Positions 9,177 to 18,464 of a stretch of DNA of 64,000 nucleotides are shown here, in pieces. A program made the translations under genes and the position numbers. Below the pieces are notes generated by a model. It was not told where the DNA came from and made no database searches. It saw only the letters and a list, made by a program, of their open reading frames with translations. This DNA is from Geomonas sp. RF6 (lineage in GTDB: Bacteria; Desulfobacterota; Desulfuromonadia; Geobacterales; Geobacteraceae): contig NZ_CP087999.1 of NCBI RefSeq assembly GCF_021044625.1, positions 5,043,001 through 5,107,000 of the forward strand, read 5' to 3'. How positions within the stretch are numbered: position 1 is the first letter of the stretch; every line of letters begins with the position of its first letter.

Positions 9177-9250
9177 TCCGCAGAGTGTTGATTTGCTTCA
9201 GGGAATAGCGTAAAGTAACGGCTTTGGCGGCCCGTACAGGAGAGTGTTAC

Positions 9251-9481
9251 ATGTGCATGGCAATACCGATGAAGATAGTGAGCTTTACCGGTGAGAGTGA
9301 CGCGGTTGCGGAGTGCGACGGCGTGCGCCGTGAAGTGAAGTTGTCCCTGCTCAGCGACGAAGTCGGCCTCGGCGATTACGTCATCATCCACGCCGGCTTC
9401 GCCATCTCGAAGCTCAATACGGAAGAGGCGGAGGAAACCCTCGCCATCATGAGGGAAGTCCTGGAAGCGGGACAGCCGTAG
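9251..9481 (+). CDS. hypC: Hydrogenase maturation chaperone HypC/HybG family
   Basis: A 76-aa protein starting MCMAIPMKIV. The Cys right after the initiator Met is the conserved HypC residue that, with HypD, binds the Fe(CN)2CO unit for NiFe-hydrogenase active sites. I chose this ATG over an in-frame upstream start because it puts the essential Cys at position 2, and GGAG lies about 8 nt upstream. No hypA, B, D, E or F is next to it. It stands between the FeFe maturase operon and an unrelated HD-GYP gene, which is unusual because hypC normally sits with hypD. Confidence 0.88.
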   Translation: MCMAIPMKIVSFTGESDAVAECDGVRREVKLSLLSDEVGLGDYVIIHAGFAISKLNTEEAEETLAIMREVLEAGQP

Positions 9482-9496
9482 CGTCTCCGGGGACCT

Positions 9497-10570
9497 TCAG
9501 CCCCGAAAGTCCCCCCTTTTCAAGTAGATCTTGTCAATCTCCCCCGCACAGGAAAGAAAGGAGTCCAGGACCTCCGGATCGAAATGCTCCCGCTTTGTCC
9601 TGCCGTCCCCTTCTTTCGTGATGCGCACCGCGTCGTCGTGGCTGAACGCCGCCTTGTACGGGCGCTCGCTGCGCAGCGCGTCGTAGTGGTCCACCAGCAT
9701 GACGATCCGCCCTTCCAGCGGTATCTCCTTCCCCTTGAGCCCCTGCGGGTATCCCGTCCCGTCCCAGCGCTCGTGATGCGTGAGCGCGATGGAGGCTGCG
9801 ACCTGTATATTGGAGTGTGTCGAGCCCGACAGGATCTTGTGCCCGATCATCGTGTGCGTCTTCATGACCTCGAATTCCTCGTCGGTGAAGACCCCCGGCT
9901 TCAGGAAGATGTGATCGGGAATGCCGATCTTTCCTATGTCGTGCATGGAACTCGCGAAGGTCAGCGCCTCCACGAAATCCCGTGACAGACCCATCGCCTG
10001 GGCGATCTTCTTGGCGTACAGGCCGAGCCGGCGAATGTGGTGCCCCGTCTCGTCGTCCCGGTATTCAGCCGCCACGGTGAGGCGCATGATCATCTCGCGA
10101 CTGGCGTTCTTTACCTGCTCGGTCCGCAGCCGCACGGTCTCCTCGAGCGTCTTCTTGTAGTTCCTCTCCACCTGCAGCAGGCGACGGTAATCGAGCGCCT
10201 TTTTCGCCGAGTGCGTCAGTTGCAGCACGTTGTACGGCTTGATGAGGAAGTCAAACGCTCCCTTCTTTATCGCCTCCACCGCGGTGTTCAGTTCCGCATC
10301 GCACGTCATCAGGACGACAGGGATCTCCGGGTCGACCTTGTGGATCTCTTCCATGAGGTCGAGCCCCGACATCCCCGGCATCCTGATGTCCGTCATCACG
10401 GCCTCTATATTGTCTGTGCGTACAATCCTGAGGGCATCACCGGCATTGTCGGAGAGGACGGTGCTATACCCGTTCTGGGAAAGGAGAACCGATGCGCATT
10501 TCAGCGCGGTGCGGTCGTCGTCGACAAGGAGTATGCTCGATTTGCTCACAGGGGTTGCTTCGCTGGTCAT
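9497..10570 (-). CDS. Response regulator with receiver and HD-GYP domains
   Basis: 357 aa. An N-terminal receiver domain (ILLVDDD, phospho-acceptor D61 in VMTDIRMPG, KP near 111) is joined by a helical linker to an HD-GYP domain (about 165-330) with the metal-binding HDIGKIGIPDH and the signature HHERWDGTGYP. HD-GYP domains of this type hydrolyse cyclic-di-GMP (or cGAMP), so it likely lowers a second messenger when phosphorylated. No kinase is adjacent. It is convergent with hypC (15 bp apart) and follows metE on the same strand after 78 bp. Confidence 0.92.
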   Translation of the reverse strand: MTSEATPVSKSSILLVDDDRTALKCASVLLSQNGYSTVLSDNAGDALRIVRTDNIEAVMTDIRMPGMSGLDLMEEIHKVDPEIPVVLMTCDAELNTAVEAIKKGAFDFLIKPYNVLQLTHSAKKALDYRRLLQVERNYKKTLEETVRLRTEQVKNASREMIMRLTVAAEYRDDETGHHIRRLGLYAKKIAQAMGLSRDFVEALTFASSMHDIGKIGIPDHIFLKPGVFTDEEFEVMKTHTMIGHKILSGSTHSNIQVAASIALTHHERWDGTGYPQGLKGKEIPLEGRIVMLVDHYDALRSERPYKAAFSHDDAVRITKEGDGRTKREHFDPEVLDSFLSCAGEIDKIYLKRGDFRG

Positions 10571-10648
10571 GGTCCCCCCTCGATTTTTGAAGCCGGTCCT
10601 TCCGATATCTCCTTAAATTTGAACACACAAACCTTACCGGACCCTGCC

Positions 10649-13006
10649 TCATTTGCAAGGAGCGGATCCGGAAGCGGCAGGCATCTCCTCCTGCTCCACC
10701 TCCCCCTCCCCTCCCTCCTCCCGCAGGATGCGCGCAGCGGCCACCATGTTGGACAGAGCTGCTTTCGTCTCCTCCCAGCGCCGCGTCTTCAGCCCGCAAT
10801 CGGGATTCACCCAGAGCCGCTCCTTCGGGACGTACGAGAGAGCGCGGCGCAGAAGGGTCACCATCTCCTCCACAGTCGGCACACGGGGGGTGTGCACGTC
10901 GAAGACCCCCGGTCCGATGGCGTTTGGGTAGCGGAAGGTGTTGAACGCCTCCAGAAGCTCCATCTGCGAGCGCGACGTTTCTATTGTGATGACGTCGGCG
11001 TCGAGTGCCGCGATCTCCGGCATGATGTCGTTGAACTCGCTGTAGCACATGTGGGTGTGGATCTGCGTCTCGTCGCGCACCCCGCTGGAGGCGAGGCGAA
11101 AGGCCTCCACGGCCCACGATAGATACTCCTCCCGGCTCCCCTTGCGCAGCGGCATCCCCTCGCGGAAAGCGGGCTCGTCAATCTGGATGATCTTCAGTCC
11201 CGCCCTCTCCAGATCCCGCACCTCGTCGCGGATGGCGAGCGCGAGCTGACGCGCAGTCTCCCGCCTCGGCTGGTCGTCCCTTGCAAAGGACCACTGCAGG
11301 ATCGTCACCGGCCCGGTCAGCATCCCCTTCATCGGCTTTCTGGTGAGGCAGCGGGCGAAGTCGCTCCAGCGCACCGTCATCGCCCCCTTGCGCACCACGT
11401 CTCCATAAATTACGGGAGGCTTCACGCAGCGGGAGCCGTAGCTCTGCACCCAGCCGTGCGCGGTGAAGCCGCACCCGTCCAGCTTCCTGCCGAAATACTC
11501 GACCATGTCCGCGCGCTCGAACTCGCCGTGCACGAGGACGTCGATCCCCGCCTCCTCCTGCCAGCGCACGGCGGCTACGATCTCCGCCTCTATCGCCTCA
11601 CGGTAGCTCTCGATGTCGATCTCACCCTTGCGCAGGCGGTTTCGCAGCCTGCGCAGCTCCGTGGTCTGAGGGAAGGAGCCGATCGTCGTCGTCGGAAAGA
11701 GCGGGAGATTGAGGGCCGCCGCCTGCTTCCGGCTGCGCACCTCGAAGCTGCTCTCCCGTCTCAGATCGCGCGGCGCGACATCTGCCAGCCGCTCCTCGAG
11801 CCCTTCGTTGTGCAACAGCGGGGAAGAGCGGCGACGCTGCACCACGAGGGCATTCTCCGCAAGGCGCAGTGCCGCCTCCGGCGATCCGGGGGATGAGGCG
11901 AGATAGGCGATGTCGCAGACCTCCCCGACCTTCTGGCGCGCAAAGGCGAGCCACTCCAGCACGACCTCCGGCAGGGCGCCGCCACCGCTTTCAAGGGCCG
12001 TGTCGTAGGGGACGTGAAGAAGGGAGCAGGAGGGGGCGATCATGAGGCGGCTGCTGCCGACGGCATCGATCGCCTTCCGGATGAGGGCGAGGGAAGCGGA
12101 GAAGTCGTTTCGCCAGATATTTCGGCCGTCCACGACTCCGAGGGAAAAGCAGAGTTCCTCCGGGGCTGCGGCGAGCACCTCTTCGAGTTGCTCCGGCGCG
12201 CGCTGGAGGTCGAGGTGCACTGTGTGGACCGGGAGGTGCACTGCAAGGGGGATGTTGTTGCGCAGCCCGTCGAAGTAGCTGGTGAGGATGATCCTTATCC
12301 CCGGCACCCCCCTCTTCAGCTCGCGGTAGGCGGTCCGGTACGCCTCGACGACGTTCTCCTCGAGATCGAGAGAGAGGAAGGGCTCGTCGACCTGCACAAA
12401 CTCCGCCCCCGCCTCGAAGAGATCGCGCATGAGCTCCGCGTACACCGGCAGCAGCCTCTCCAGGAGCTGCAGCCGATGGAATCCCCCCTCCTTCTCCTTC
12501 CCGAGCATAAGGTAGCTCACCGGTCCCAGGAGTACCGGCTTCGCATTCATTCCCAGAGCCTTCGCCTCCAGGAACTCGTCGAGCGCCTTGCTCGACTGCA
12601 CGGTAAAGGTCTGCGCCTTGTGGAACTCGGGGACGAGGTAATGGTAGTTCGTGTCGAACCACTTCGTCATCTCCATGGCGATGAGGTCGTGGCCGTCCTT
12701 CTGATAGCCGCGAGCCATGGCAAAGGCGAGATCCATGGCGGGAAGTCCGGCAAGTGGTGCATAGCGGGGAGGGATGGCGCCGACCATCTGCGACATGTCC
12801 AGCACGTGGTCGTAGTAGGAGAAGTCATTGCAGGGGATGAGATCCAGTCCCGCCTCGCGCTGCGTCAGCCAGTGCGAGCGCCGCAGCGTCTGCCCGACGG
12901 AGAGCAGTTCCTCGAGGGTGGACTCGCCGGCCCAGTACCGTTCGCATGCCTCCTTGAGCTCGCGGCGCCTGCCGATGCGCGGATACCCCAGGTTGTGGGT
13001 GAGCAT
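10649..13006 (-). CDS. metE: Cobalamin-independent methionine synthase
   Basis: A 785-aa MetE (5-methyltetrahydropteroyltriglutamate-homocysteine methyltransferase), the last step of methionine synthesis. It starts MLTHNLGYPRIGRRRELK, and the N- and C-terminal barrels are both complete. The zinc-site region has IHTHMCYSEFNDIMPEI and WVNPDCGLKTRRWEE, supplying the His, Cys and Cys ligands. GAGGAGGAG precedes the ATG. A TATACT on the minus strand at 13052-13057 may be its -10 element. I saw no cobalamin or SAM riboswitch in the 164-bp leader. Confidence 0.96.
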   Translation of the reverse strand: MLTHNLGYPRIGRRRELKEACERYWAGESTLEELLSVGQTLRRSHWLTQREAGLDLIPCNDFSYYDHVLDMSQMVGAIPPRYAPLAGLPAMDLAFAMARGYQKDGHDLIAMEMTKWFDTNYHYLVPEFHKAQTFTVQSSKALDEFLEAKALGMNAKPVLLGPVSYLMLGKEKEGGFHRLQLLERLLPVYAELMRDLFEAGAEFVQVDEPFLSLDLEENVVEAYRTAYRELKRGVPGIRIILTSYFDGLRNNIPLAVHLPVHTVHLDLQRAPEQLEEVLAAAPEELCFSLGVVDGRNIWRNDFSASLALIRKAIDAVGSSRLMIAPSCSLLHVPYDTALESGGGALPEVVLEWLAFARQKVGEVCDIAYLASSPGSPEAALRLAENALVVQRRRSSPLLHNEGLEERLADVAPRDLRRESSFEVRSRKQAAALNLPLFPTTTIGSFPQTTELRRLRNRLRKGEIDIESYREAIEAEIVAAVRWQEEAGIDVLVHGEFERADMVEYFGRKLDGCGFTAHGWVQSYGSRCVKPPVIYGDVVRKGAMTVRWSDFARCLTRKPMKGMLTGPVTILQWSFARDDQPRRETARQLALAIRDEVRDLERAGLKIIQIDEPAFREGMPLRKGSREEYLSWAVEAFRLASSGVRDETQIHTHMCYSEFNDIMPEIAALDADVITIETSRSQMELLEAFNTFRYPNAIGPGVFDVHTPRVPTVEEMVTLLRRALSYVPKERLWVNPDCGLKTRRWEETKAALSNMVAAARILREEGGEGEVEQEEMPAASGSAPCK

Positions 13007-13170
13007 TGTCGTCTCCTCCTCTGGTCGATGATGAGCAAAAGCATCCGTTTCAGTATAGCTAAAGAATCGGGGATGAGGGGCGGTAGGCGGGTGAGAGGGT
13101 GAGGATTGGTTCTACTGAAGTGGAGCATGAAGGGACGGTTTGAGGGGGATTTGCAATGAAGCGTCAGCGC

Positions 13171-14205
13171 TTACTCCACATCCCGGTATGGAACGCGCTC
13201 TCGGAGGAAGTTGGTGAAGAAGAAGTCCCGCCCGCTCCGTTCCACCTCCGTGGCGGTTACCTCCACCTTCCCCTTCCCCCCCGGCAGATCGACCACGAAG
13301 TGCGGAGTGGCGAGCCCGGAGGTGTATCCTCGCAAAGCCTTCAAGACCGAGATTCCGTCGTCGATCGCGGTCCGGAAGTGCGCCGTTCCCTTTACCAGAT
13401 CCATCTGGTGGATGTAGTAGGGACGCACCCGGATGGCAAGGAGCTGCTGCATCAGGCGCCGCATGACCGCTGGATCGTCATTTACCCCCTTCAGAAGGAC
13501 GGTCTGATTTCCGAGCGGCATCCCCGCGTCCGCAAGGCGCGCACACGCGGCGGCCGACTCGGCGGTGATTTCTGCAGGGTGGTTGAAGTGGGTGTTGATG
13601 TACAGGGGGTGATACTTCTTGAGGAGCCGGACAAGCTTCGGGGTGATACGCTCAGGGAGCGTCACCGGGATCCTCGTCCCTATGCGCACGATCTCCACGT
13701 GCGGAATGCGCCGCAGCCCCGTGAGGATCCCCTCCAGCACGTCTTCGTGCAGCATGAGGGGGTCTCCCCCGGAGAGGATGACGTCCCGGATCCCCGGGGT
13801 CGAGGCGATGTAGGCAAGGGCCGCATCCGTCGAGGCGGATGCCATCCCGGCACACCCCACTCCCCTCTTCCGCATGCAGAAGCGGCAGTACACGGCACAG
13901 GCGGAGGAGGCAACCCACACCACCCGGTCCGGGTAACGGTGGATGAGACCCGGAACAGGAGAGAGACGCTCCTCGTCGAGAGGGTCCGGGGACTGGGAGA
14001 GGTCGGCGAGTTCCAACGGGTCGGGGACGCACTGGCGCCAGATCGGATCCCCCGCCTCGGTGACGAGCCGAAGATAGTACGGCGTGATGCGCATCGGATA
14101 GCGGGCGACGACGGCGTCGAGCGCACCGGAGTCGAGACGAAAAAGCCCGGAAAGCTCCTCCGGGCTGGTTACGCTCTGCGCTATCTGTCTTTCCCACCTC
14201 TGCAT
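13171..14205 (-). CDS. KamA/EpmB-family radical SAM lysine 2,3-aminomutase-like protein
   Basis: 344 aa. The radical SAM motif CAVYCRFC is C103-x3-C107-x2-C110, and the C-terminal VDLPGGKGKV matches the PLP-lysine region of lysine 2,3-aminomutases. The length matches EpmB (EF-P-lysine 2,3-aminomutase) better than the roughly 415-residue catabolic KamA, so EF-P modification is plausible; free lysine to beta-lysine for osmolyte synthesis is the alternative. The start overlaps the pyrD stop by one base (TGATG). An open frame continues upstream of this Met but reads out of frame through pyrD and is not coding. Confidence 0.85.
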   Translation of the reverse strand: MQRWERQIAQSVTSPEELSGLFRLDSGALDAVVARYPMRITPYYLRLVTEAGDPIWRQCVPDPLELADLSQSPDPLDEERLSPVPGLIHRYPDRVVWVASSACAVYCRFCMRKRGVGCAGMASASTDAALAYIASTPGIRDVILSGGDPLMLHEDVLEGILTGLRRIPHVEIVRIGTRIPVTLPERITPKLVRLLKKYHPLYINTHFNHPAEITAESAAACARLADAGMPLGNQTVLLKGVNDDPAVMRRLMQQLLAIRVRPYYIHQMDLVKGTAHFRTAIDDGISVLKALRGYTSGLATPHFVVDLPGGKGKVEVTATEVERSGRDFFFTNFLRERVPYRDVE

Positions 14206-15122
14206 CAGATCTCCAGGGCTCCGATGAGGCTTTTTACATCGGCTATGCCGTGCTCCGCCAGGTAGAGTTCCATCTCCTGCGCGATCCGCTGCGCCGCTCC
14301 CGGGTCGAGGAAGCTCGCGGTGCCGACCTGGACCGCCGTCGCGCCGGCGAGGATGAACTCGAGGGCATCCCGCCCATTCATGATACCGCCGATCCCGATC
14401 AGGGGAAGCTTTACCGCGCGGGCAGTCTGCCACACCATACGCAGCGCCACCGGTTTTATGGCGGGGCCGGAGAGCCCGCCGGTGATGTTGGCGAGGACCG
14501 GACGGCGGCGGTCGAGGTCGATAGCCATCCCGGTGAGGGTATTGATGAGCGAGAGTGCGTCGGCACCGGCGTCGGCGCACGATTTCGCCATCTCCACCAC
14601 GTCCGTCACGTTCGGCGAGAGCTTTACGATCAGCGGCTTCGTGGTGTTGCGGCGCACGAGGGATACGACCTCCGCCGCGCACCCGGGATCGGTCCCGAAG
14701 ACGATCCCGCCCTGCTTCACGTTCGGGCAGGAGATGTTCACCTCGATACCCGCCACCCCCGGAAGGCCGTCAAGGCGGCTCGCCACCTCGCCGTACTCCT
14801 CCAGGGTATTGCCGTAGAGGTTCGCGATGACGGGGGTGGAAACCCCTGCAAGGTAGGGAAGCTTTTCGGTGATGAAGGCGTCGATCCCCACGTTCTGGAG
14901 GCCGATGGCGTTCAGCATCCCCCCCGGAGTCTCCACGATCCTCGGGGTAGGGTTCCCTGCTTTCGGCTTCAGGGAAAGCCCCTTGGTGACGAGGGCACCG
15001 ATACTGTCAAGCTCCATATACTCGGCAAATTCGGCTCCGTAACCGAAGGTGCCGGAAGCGGTCATCACCGGGTTGCGCATCTTGATCCCGGCAACCTCGA
15101 CGGACATGTCCGGTCTTTGCAT
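14205..15122 (-). CDS. pyrD: Dihydroorotate dehydrogenase B, catalytic subunit
   Basis: 305 aa, class 1B dihydroorotate dehydrogenase, which oxidises dihydroorotate to orotate in pyrimidine synthesis and passes electrons to PyrK. Visible blocks: [39 protein letters not shown] (with the catalytic Cys) and [16 protein letters not shown] chose the ATG at 15122 because GGAG inside the end of pyrK lies 7 nt upstream; a longer frame upstream reads through pyrK in another frame. It sits 2 bp after pyrK, as is usual for this pair. Confidence 0.96.
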   Translation of the reverse strand: MQRPDMSVEVAGIKMRNPVMTASGTFGYGAEFAEYMELDSIGALVTKGLSLKPKAGNPTPRIVETPGGMLNAIGLQNVGIDAFITEKLPYLAGVSTPVIANLYGNTLEEYGEVASRLDGLPGVAGIEVNISCPNVKQGGIVFGTDPGCAAEVVSLVRRNTTKPLIVKLSPNVTDVVEMAKSCADAGADALSLINTLTGMAIDLDRRRPVLANITGGLSGPAIKPVALRMVWQTARAVKLPLIGIGGIMNGRDALEFILAGATAVQVGTASFLDPGAAQRIAQEMELYLAEHGIADVKSLIGALEI

Positions 15123-15124
15123 CG

Positions 15125-15940
15125 TTAACTCCATTGCAGTTCTTCGCTGTCGAAGACCGGGCCGTCCTTGCAGACGCAGCGGTAGTCCGGGGTTTCGGGG
15201 GAGTGGTTCGCGCCGGGGAGCACGCAGCCGAGGCAGGCGCCGACGCCGCACGCCATGTACGCCTCCATGGAGACCTGGCAGGGGACGCGGTGCATCTTCG
15301 CCATGACAGCGACCGCGCGCAGCATGGGGGTCGGCCCGCAGGCAAAGATCCTTTTACCGGAGCTTTGCAGGTGCCTCTCCAGCACCTCGGTCACCAGCCC
15401 CTGCTCTCCGAGGGTGCCGTCGTCGGTGGAGACGTACGTTTCCACCCCCAGCCGCTCGAACTCGGTGATGCACAGGATGTCGTCGCGGTTCCTGCCGCCG
15501 GCGAAAAGTCTTACCTTCTCGCCCTTTGCGGTCAGTTCTTTCGCGAGATAGTAGAGGGGCGCGAGGCCGATGCCACCCCCCACGAGGAGCTTCTCCTCCC
15601 CCGCAGCCCCGAGGTCGAAGCCGCGGCCGAGCGGGGCGAGGAGGTCCACCACATCACCCTGGTGCAGCGTGGAAAGGAGGCGGGTCCCCTTTCCGACCGT
15701 CTTGTACAGGATCTCCCCGTAGCTCGTGCGGCCGGACTCGGCGAAGACGGCGCTGCAGGTGCCGACGTCGAAGATCCCGAAGGGGCGGCGCAGCAGGGGG
15801 TCGATGGCGTCCACCACCCGCAGCATGAGAAAGTGTCCGGGGACCGAGCCTTCGACGACCGCGGCAGGAACGGTGAAGCGCATGCGGAAGTACCCGGGGG
15901 AGACTTCGGCATTGCTCATGACGTAAGATTTGAACTGCAT
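15125..15940 (-). CDS. pyrK: Dihydroorotate dehydrogenase B, electron-transfer subunit
   Basis: 271 aa, the FAD/[2Fe-2S] subunit that passes electrons from PyrD to NAD+. An FAD-binding domain (RRPFGIFDV near 52-60), an NAD-binding domain ([19 protein letters not shown]) and a C-terminal cluster-binding segment with CGVGACLGC followed by CVC are all present. Gene order pyrK-pyrD with 2 bp between them supports the call. It follows rimI after 34 bp on the same strand. Confidence 0.96.
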   Translation of the reverse strand: MQFKSYVMSNAEVSPGYFRMRFTVPAAVVEGSVPGHFLMLRVVDAIDPLLRRPFGIFDVGTCSAVFAESGRTSYGEILYKTVGKGTRLLSTLHQGDVVDLLAPLGRGFDLGAAGEEKLLVGGGIGLAPLYYLAKELTAKGEKVRLFAGGRNRDDILCITEFERLGVETYVSTDDGTLGEQGLVTEVLERHLQSSGKRIFACGPTPMLRAVAVMAKMHRVPCQVSMEAYMACGVGACLGCVLPGANHSPETPDYRCVCKDGPVFDSEELQWS

Positions 15941-15974
15941 GGCACTCCTTGGATTGAAACGGGAGGGAGTCTTG

Positions 15975-16427
15975 TCAGAAGTCGAACTGCATCAGGAGGG
16001 CGTCCTCGCCGTCGTGGTAGTAGCGCTTGCGGATCCCGCTTTCACTGAACCCCATGGCCCGGTAGAGGGCCTGCGCGGGGGCATTGCCGGCCCGGACCTC
16101 CAAAAAGAGGAAGGAGGCGCCGCGCTCGCGACAAAAAGAGAGCGCGCTTTGAACGAGTGCGCGCCCGATCCCTCTACCGCGTGCGGAGCGGTTGACTGCG
16201 ACGTCGAGTATCTCCGCCTCATCCAGCACCACCTTCAGACAAAGATAGCCGACCACCTCTGCACCGGCGACGGCCACCACCGGATACCCGTGCGGCGACC
16301 CGATCTCGTCCAGAAAGTGGCACTCCGTCCAGGGGTGAGGAAAGGAATCCTCCTCGATGCGGAGCACCGCGGGGAGGTCCTTTTCCGTCATCGAGCGCAC
16401 CGTGATATGCTTTTGGCTCTCCTGCAC
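15975..16427 (-). CDS. rimI: Ribosomal protein S18-alanine N-acetyltransferase-like GNAT (RimI)
   Basis: A 150-aa single-domain GNAT acetyltransferase with the acetyl-CoA loop VNRSARGRGIGRALV and the RimI-like region NAPAQALYRAMGF. It probably acetylates the N-terminal Ala of ribosomal protein S18. The start is likely GTG at 16427 because the first beta strand (HITVRSM) is needed for the fold; no good ribosome binding site is visible, so the start is uncertain. It is the first gene of the rimI-pyrK-pyrD-kamA order and is divergent from purM. Confidence 0.85.
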   Translation of the reverse strand: MQESQKHITVRSMTEKDLPAVLRIEEDSFPHPWTECHFLDEIGSPHGYPVVAVAGAEVVGYLCLKVVLDEAEILDVAVNRSARGRGIGRALVQSALSFCRERGASFLFLEVRAGNAPAQALYRAMGFSESGIRKRYYHDGEDALLMQFDF

Positions 16428-16478
16428 AGCGCAGTATGATAGGCAAACCCCAAGGGGAAGTAAACCGATTTTTTCGTT

Positions 16479-16507
16479 TTGACATTTGCGACCGGATCGG
16501 TTAGATT
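16479..16507 (+). promoter_or_regulatory. sigma70 promoter of purM
   Basis: TTGACA (16479-16484), 17-nt spacer, TAGATT (16502-16507), 28 bp before the purM start. The -35 is perfect and the spacing is optimal. Confidence 0.75.
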
Positions 16508-16535
16508 TCCCTTTTAATTTAACGGAGGTCGACTC

Positions 16536-17582
16536 TTGGACGAGACAAAAATCACCTATAAAGACGCAGGCGTGGACATCGATGCTGGTAACACGTTTGT
16601 AAAGATGATCAAACCGCTGGTAAAGGCTACCTCACGCCCGGAGGTTCTCGCCGACATCGGTGGTTTCGGTGGACTCTTCTCGCTCAACACCGGGAAATAC
16701 AAGAACCCGGTGCTCGTCTCCGGCACGGACGGGGTCGGCACGAAGCTGAAGCTCGCATTCATGGCGGACCGCCATGACACCATAGGGATCGACCTGGTGG
16801 CGATGTGCGTGAACGACATCGTCGTGCAGGGCGCCGAGCCCCTTTTCTTCCTCGACTACCTCGCCACCGCGAAGCTCGACCCGGTGAAGGCAACCGCCAT
16901 CGTGAAAGGTATCTCCGCCGGGTGCGTCCAGGCAGGGTGCGCCCTCATCGGCGGCGAGACCGCGGAAATGCCGGGCTTCTACACCGGTGAGGAGTACGAC
17001 GTCGCAGGCTTCACCGTTGGCGTCGTCGAGCGCGACCGCATCATCGACGGCTCCTCCATCACCGTGGGGAACCACCTGATCGGCCTCGCATCGAGCGGCC
17101 TGCACAGCAACGGCTACTCCCTCGCCCGCAAGGTCATCCTCGAGCGGATGGGGCTCGGCATCAACGACACCATCGCCGAGCTCGGAAAGACGGTAGCGGA
17201 CGAGCTTCTCACCCCGACCAGGATCTATGTAAAGAGCATTCTGAACCTCCTGCGCGACTTCAACATCAACGGCATGGCCCACATCACCGGTGGCGGCCTC
17301 CTCGAGAACGTGCCCCGCGTCCTCCCCCACGGTTGCAAGGCGGTGATCCGCAGGGACAGCTGGCAGGTCCCGGCGATCTTCAACATCATGCAGCAGGGGG
17401 GGAATATCGAGGAAAGCGAGATGTTCCGCACCTTCAACTGCGGCATCGGCATGGTGCTCGTCGTCCCGGAGAACGAGGTCGACGACATCCTGATCCGCCT
17501 CTCCGGGCTCAACGAGACCGCCTTCCACATCGGCGAAGTCGTCAAGTGCGAGTCGGGGAAGGAGTGCGTCGAGCTGGTGTAG
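16536..17582 (+). CDS. purM: Phosphoribosylformylglycinamidine cyclo-ligase (AIR synthetase)
   Basis: A 348-aa PurM that closes the imidazole ring to give AIR in purine synthesis. Typical blocks: [56 protein letters not shown] and [15 protein letters not shown]. The start is TTG at 16536: GGAGG lies 7 nt upstream, and the protein begins [13 protein letters not shown], as in other PurM proteins. It has its own sigma70 promoter and is followed by a terminator and then purN. Confidence 0.97.
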   Translation: MDETKITYKDAGVDIDAGNTFVKMIKPLVKATSRPEVLADIGGFGGLFSLNTGKYKNPVLVSGTDGVGTKLKLAFMADRHDTIGIDLVAMCVNDIVVQGAEPLFFLDYLATAKLDPVKATAIVKGISAGCVQAGCALIGGETAEMPGFYTGEEYDVAGFTVGVVERDRIIDGSSITVGNHLIGLASSGLHSNGYSLARKVILERMGLGINDTIAELGKTVADELLTPTRIYVKSILNLLRDFNINGMAHITGGGLLENVPRVLPHGCKAVIRRDSWQVPAIFNIMQQGGNIEESEMFRTFNCGIGMVLVVPENEVDDILIRLSGLNETAFHIGEVVKCESGKECVELV

Positions 17583-17630
17583 CTGAGGCTGAAAGCTGAA
17601 GGGAAAAGCACCTCTCTCACTGAAGGCTGA

Positions 17631-17669
17631 AGGCTGAAGGGTCCACTCCTCAGACTTCAGCCTTTTTTT
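17631..17669 (+). terminator. Terminator between purM and purN
   Basis: Arms AGGCTGAAG (17631-17639) and CTTCAGCCT (17655-17663) followed by a T run. The left side contains tandem GCTGAAG repeats. It is long-looped, so partial read-through into purN is possible. Confidence 0.7.
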
Positions 17670-17716
17670 CTGCACGCCGGGAGCCCCCTCAACAGGGTGC
17701 CGGCAGCAGGTACAGG

Positions 17717-18349
17717 ATGATCCCCCACAGAATGAAGAGCGAGATCAAAATAGGAGTCCTCGTCTCCGGCGGCGGCACGAACCTGCAGAGCATCATGGAC
17801 GCCTGCGCCGCGGGAGAGATCAACGGCCGCGTGGTCTGCGTCATCAGCAATGTAGCCGATGCGTTTGCACTGGAGCGCGCGAGGCAGGCCGGGATACCGG
17901 CGATATTCCTGAACCACCGCGACTACGCCGGAAGGCGCTCCTACGACGAGGCGCTGGTGGAGGCGCTGAAAGGGCACGAGGTCGATCTCGTCGTCATGGC
18001 GGGGTTCATGCGCATCATCACCGAGGTTCTCCTCGACCCCTTCCCGCAGGCGGTCATGAACATTCACCCGTCACTCCTCCCCGCCTTCCCCGGGCTGTAC
18101 CCCCAACGCCAGGCGCTGGAATACGGCGCGAAGGTGTCCGGATGCACCGTGCACTTCGTCGATGCCGGGACCGACACCGGCCCCATCATCGCGCAGGCTG
18201 CCGTCCCCGTCCTCGAGAACGACACGGAGGAGGCCCTTTCCGCCCGCATACTCATGGAAGAGCACCGCATATATCCGGAGGCTGTGAAGCTCTTCGCGCA
18301 GGGGCGCCTCACCGTCGAGGGGAGACGGGTCGTGGTGGCCCCCGAGTGA
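17717..18349 (+). CDS. purN: Phosphoribosylglycinamide formyltransferase (GART)
   Basis: A 210-aa PurN that formylates GAR with 10-formyl-THF in purine synthesis. It shows KIGVLVSGGGTNLQSIMDA (phosphate loop), VMAGFMRIIT, NIHPSLLPAFPG (catalytic Asn-x-His) and HFVDAGTDTGPII (catalytic Asp). The start at 17717 has AGG-type pairing upstream; a second in-frame ATG at 17732 has none. It follows purM in the same direction. Confidence 0.96.
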   Translation: MIPHRMKSEIKIGVLVSGGGTNLQSIMDACAAGEINGRVVCVISNVADAFALERARQAGIPAIFLNHRDYAGRRSYDEALVEALKGHEVDLVVMAGFMRIITEVLLDPFPQAVMNIHPSLLPAFPGLYPQRQALEYGAKVSGCTVHFVDAGTDTGPIIAQAAVPVLENDTEEALSARILMEEHRIYPEAVKLFAQGRLTVEGRRVVVAPE

Positions 18350-18464
18350 CGACAGCTCGCCGCTGCACCACCCCTTCCCGCACAGACTGCACCGCCCCCG
18401 CTGCGCCCCCTCCCGCGCGCCGCGTCACCCCCCCTTCCCGCACCGGTTTCTCAAAGGAAAGATC

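Noticed and set aside
14206-14682. In-frame N-terminal extension of the KamA-like protein
   Set aside because: It overlaps pyrD in another frame, is rich in Arg/Pro/Gly as non-coding GC-rich frames are, and the start at 14205 overlaps the pyrD stop as in coupled genes.
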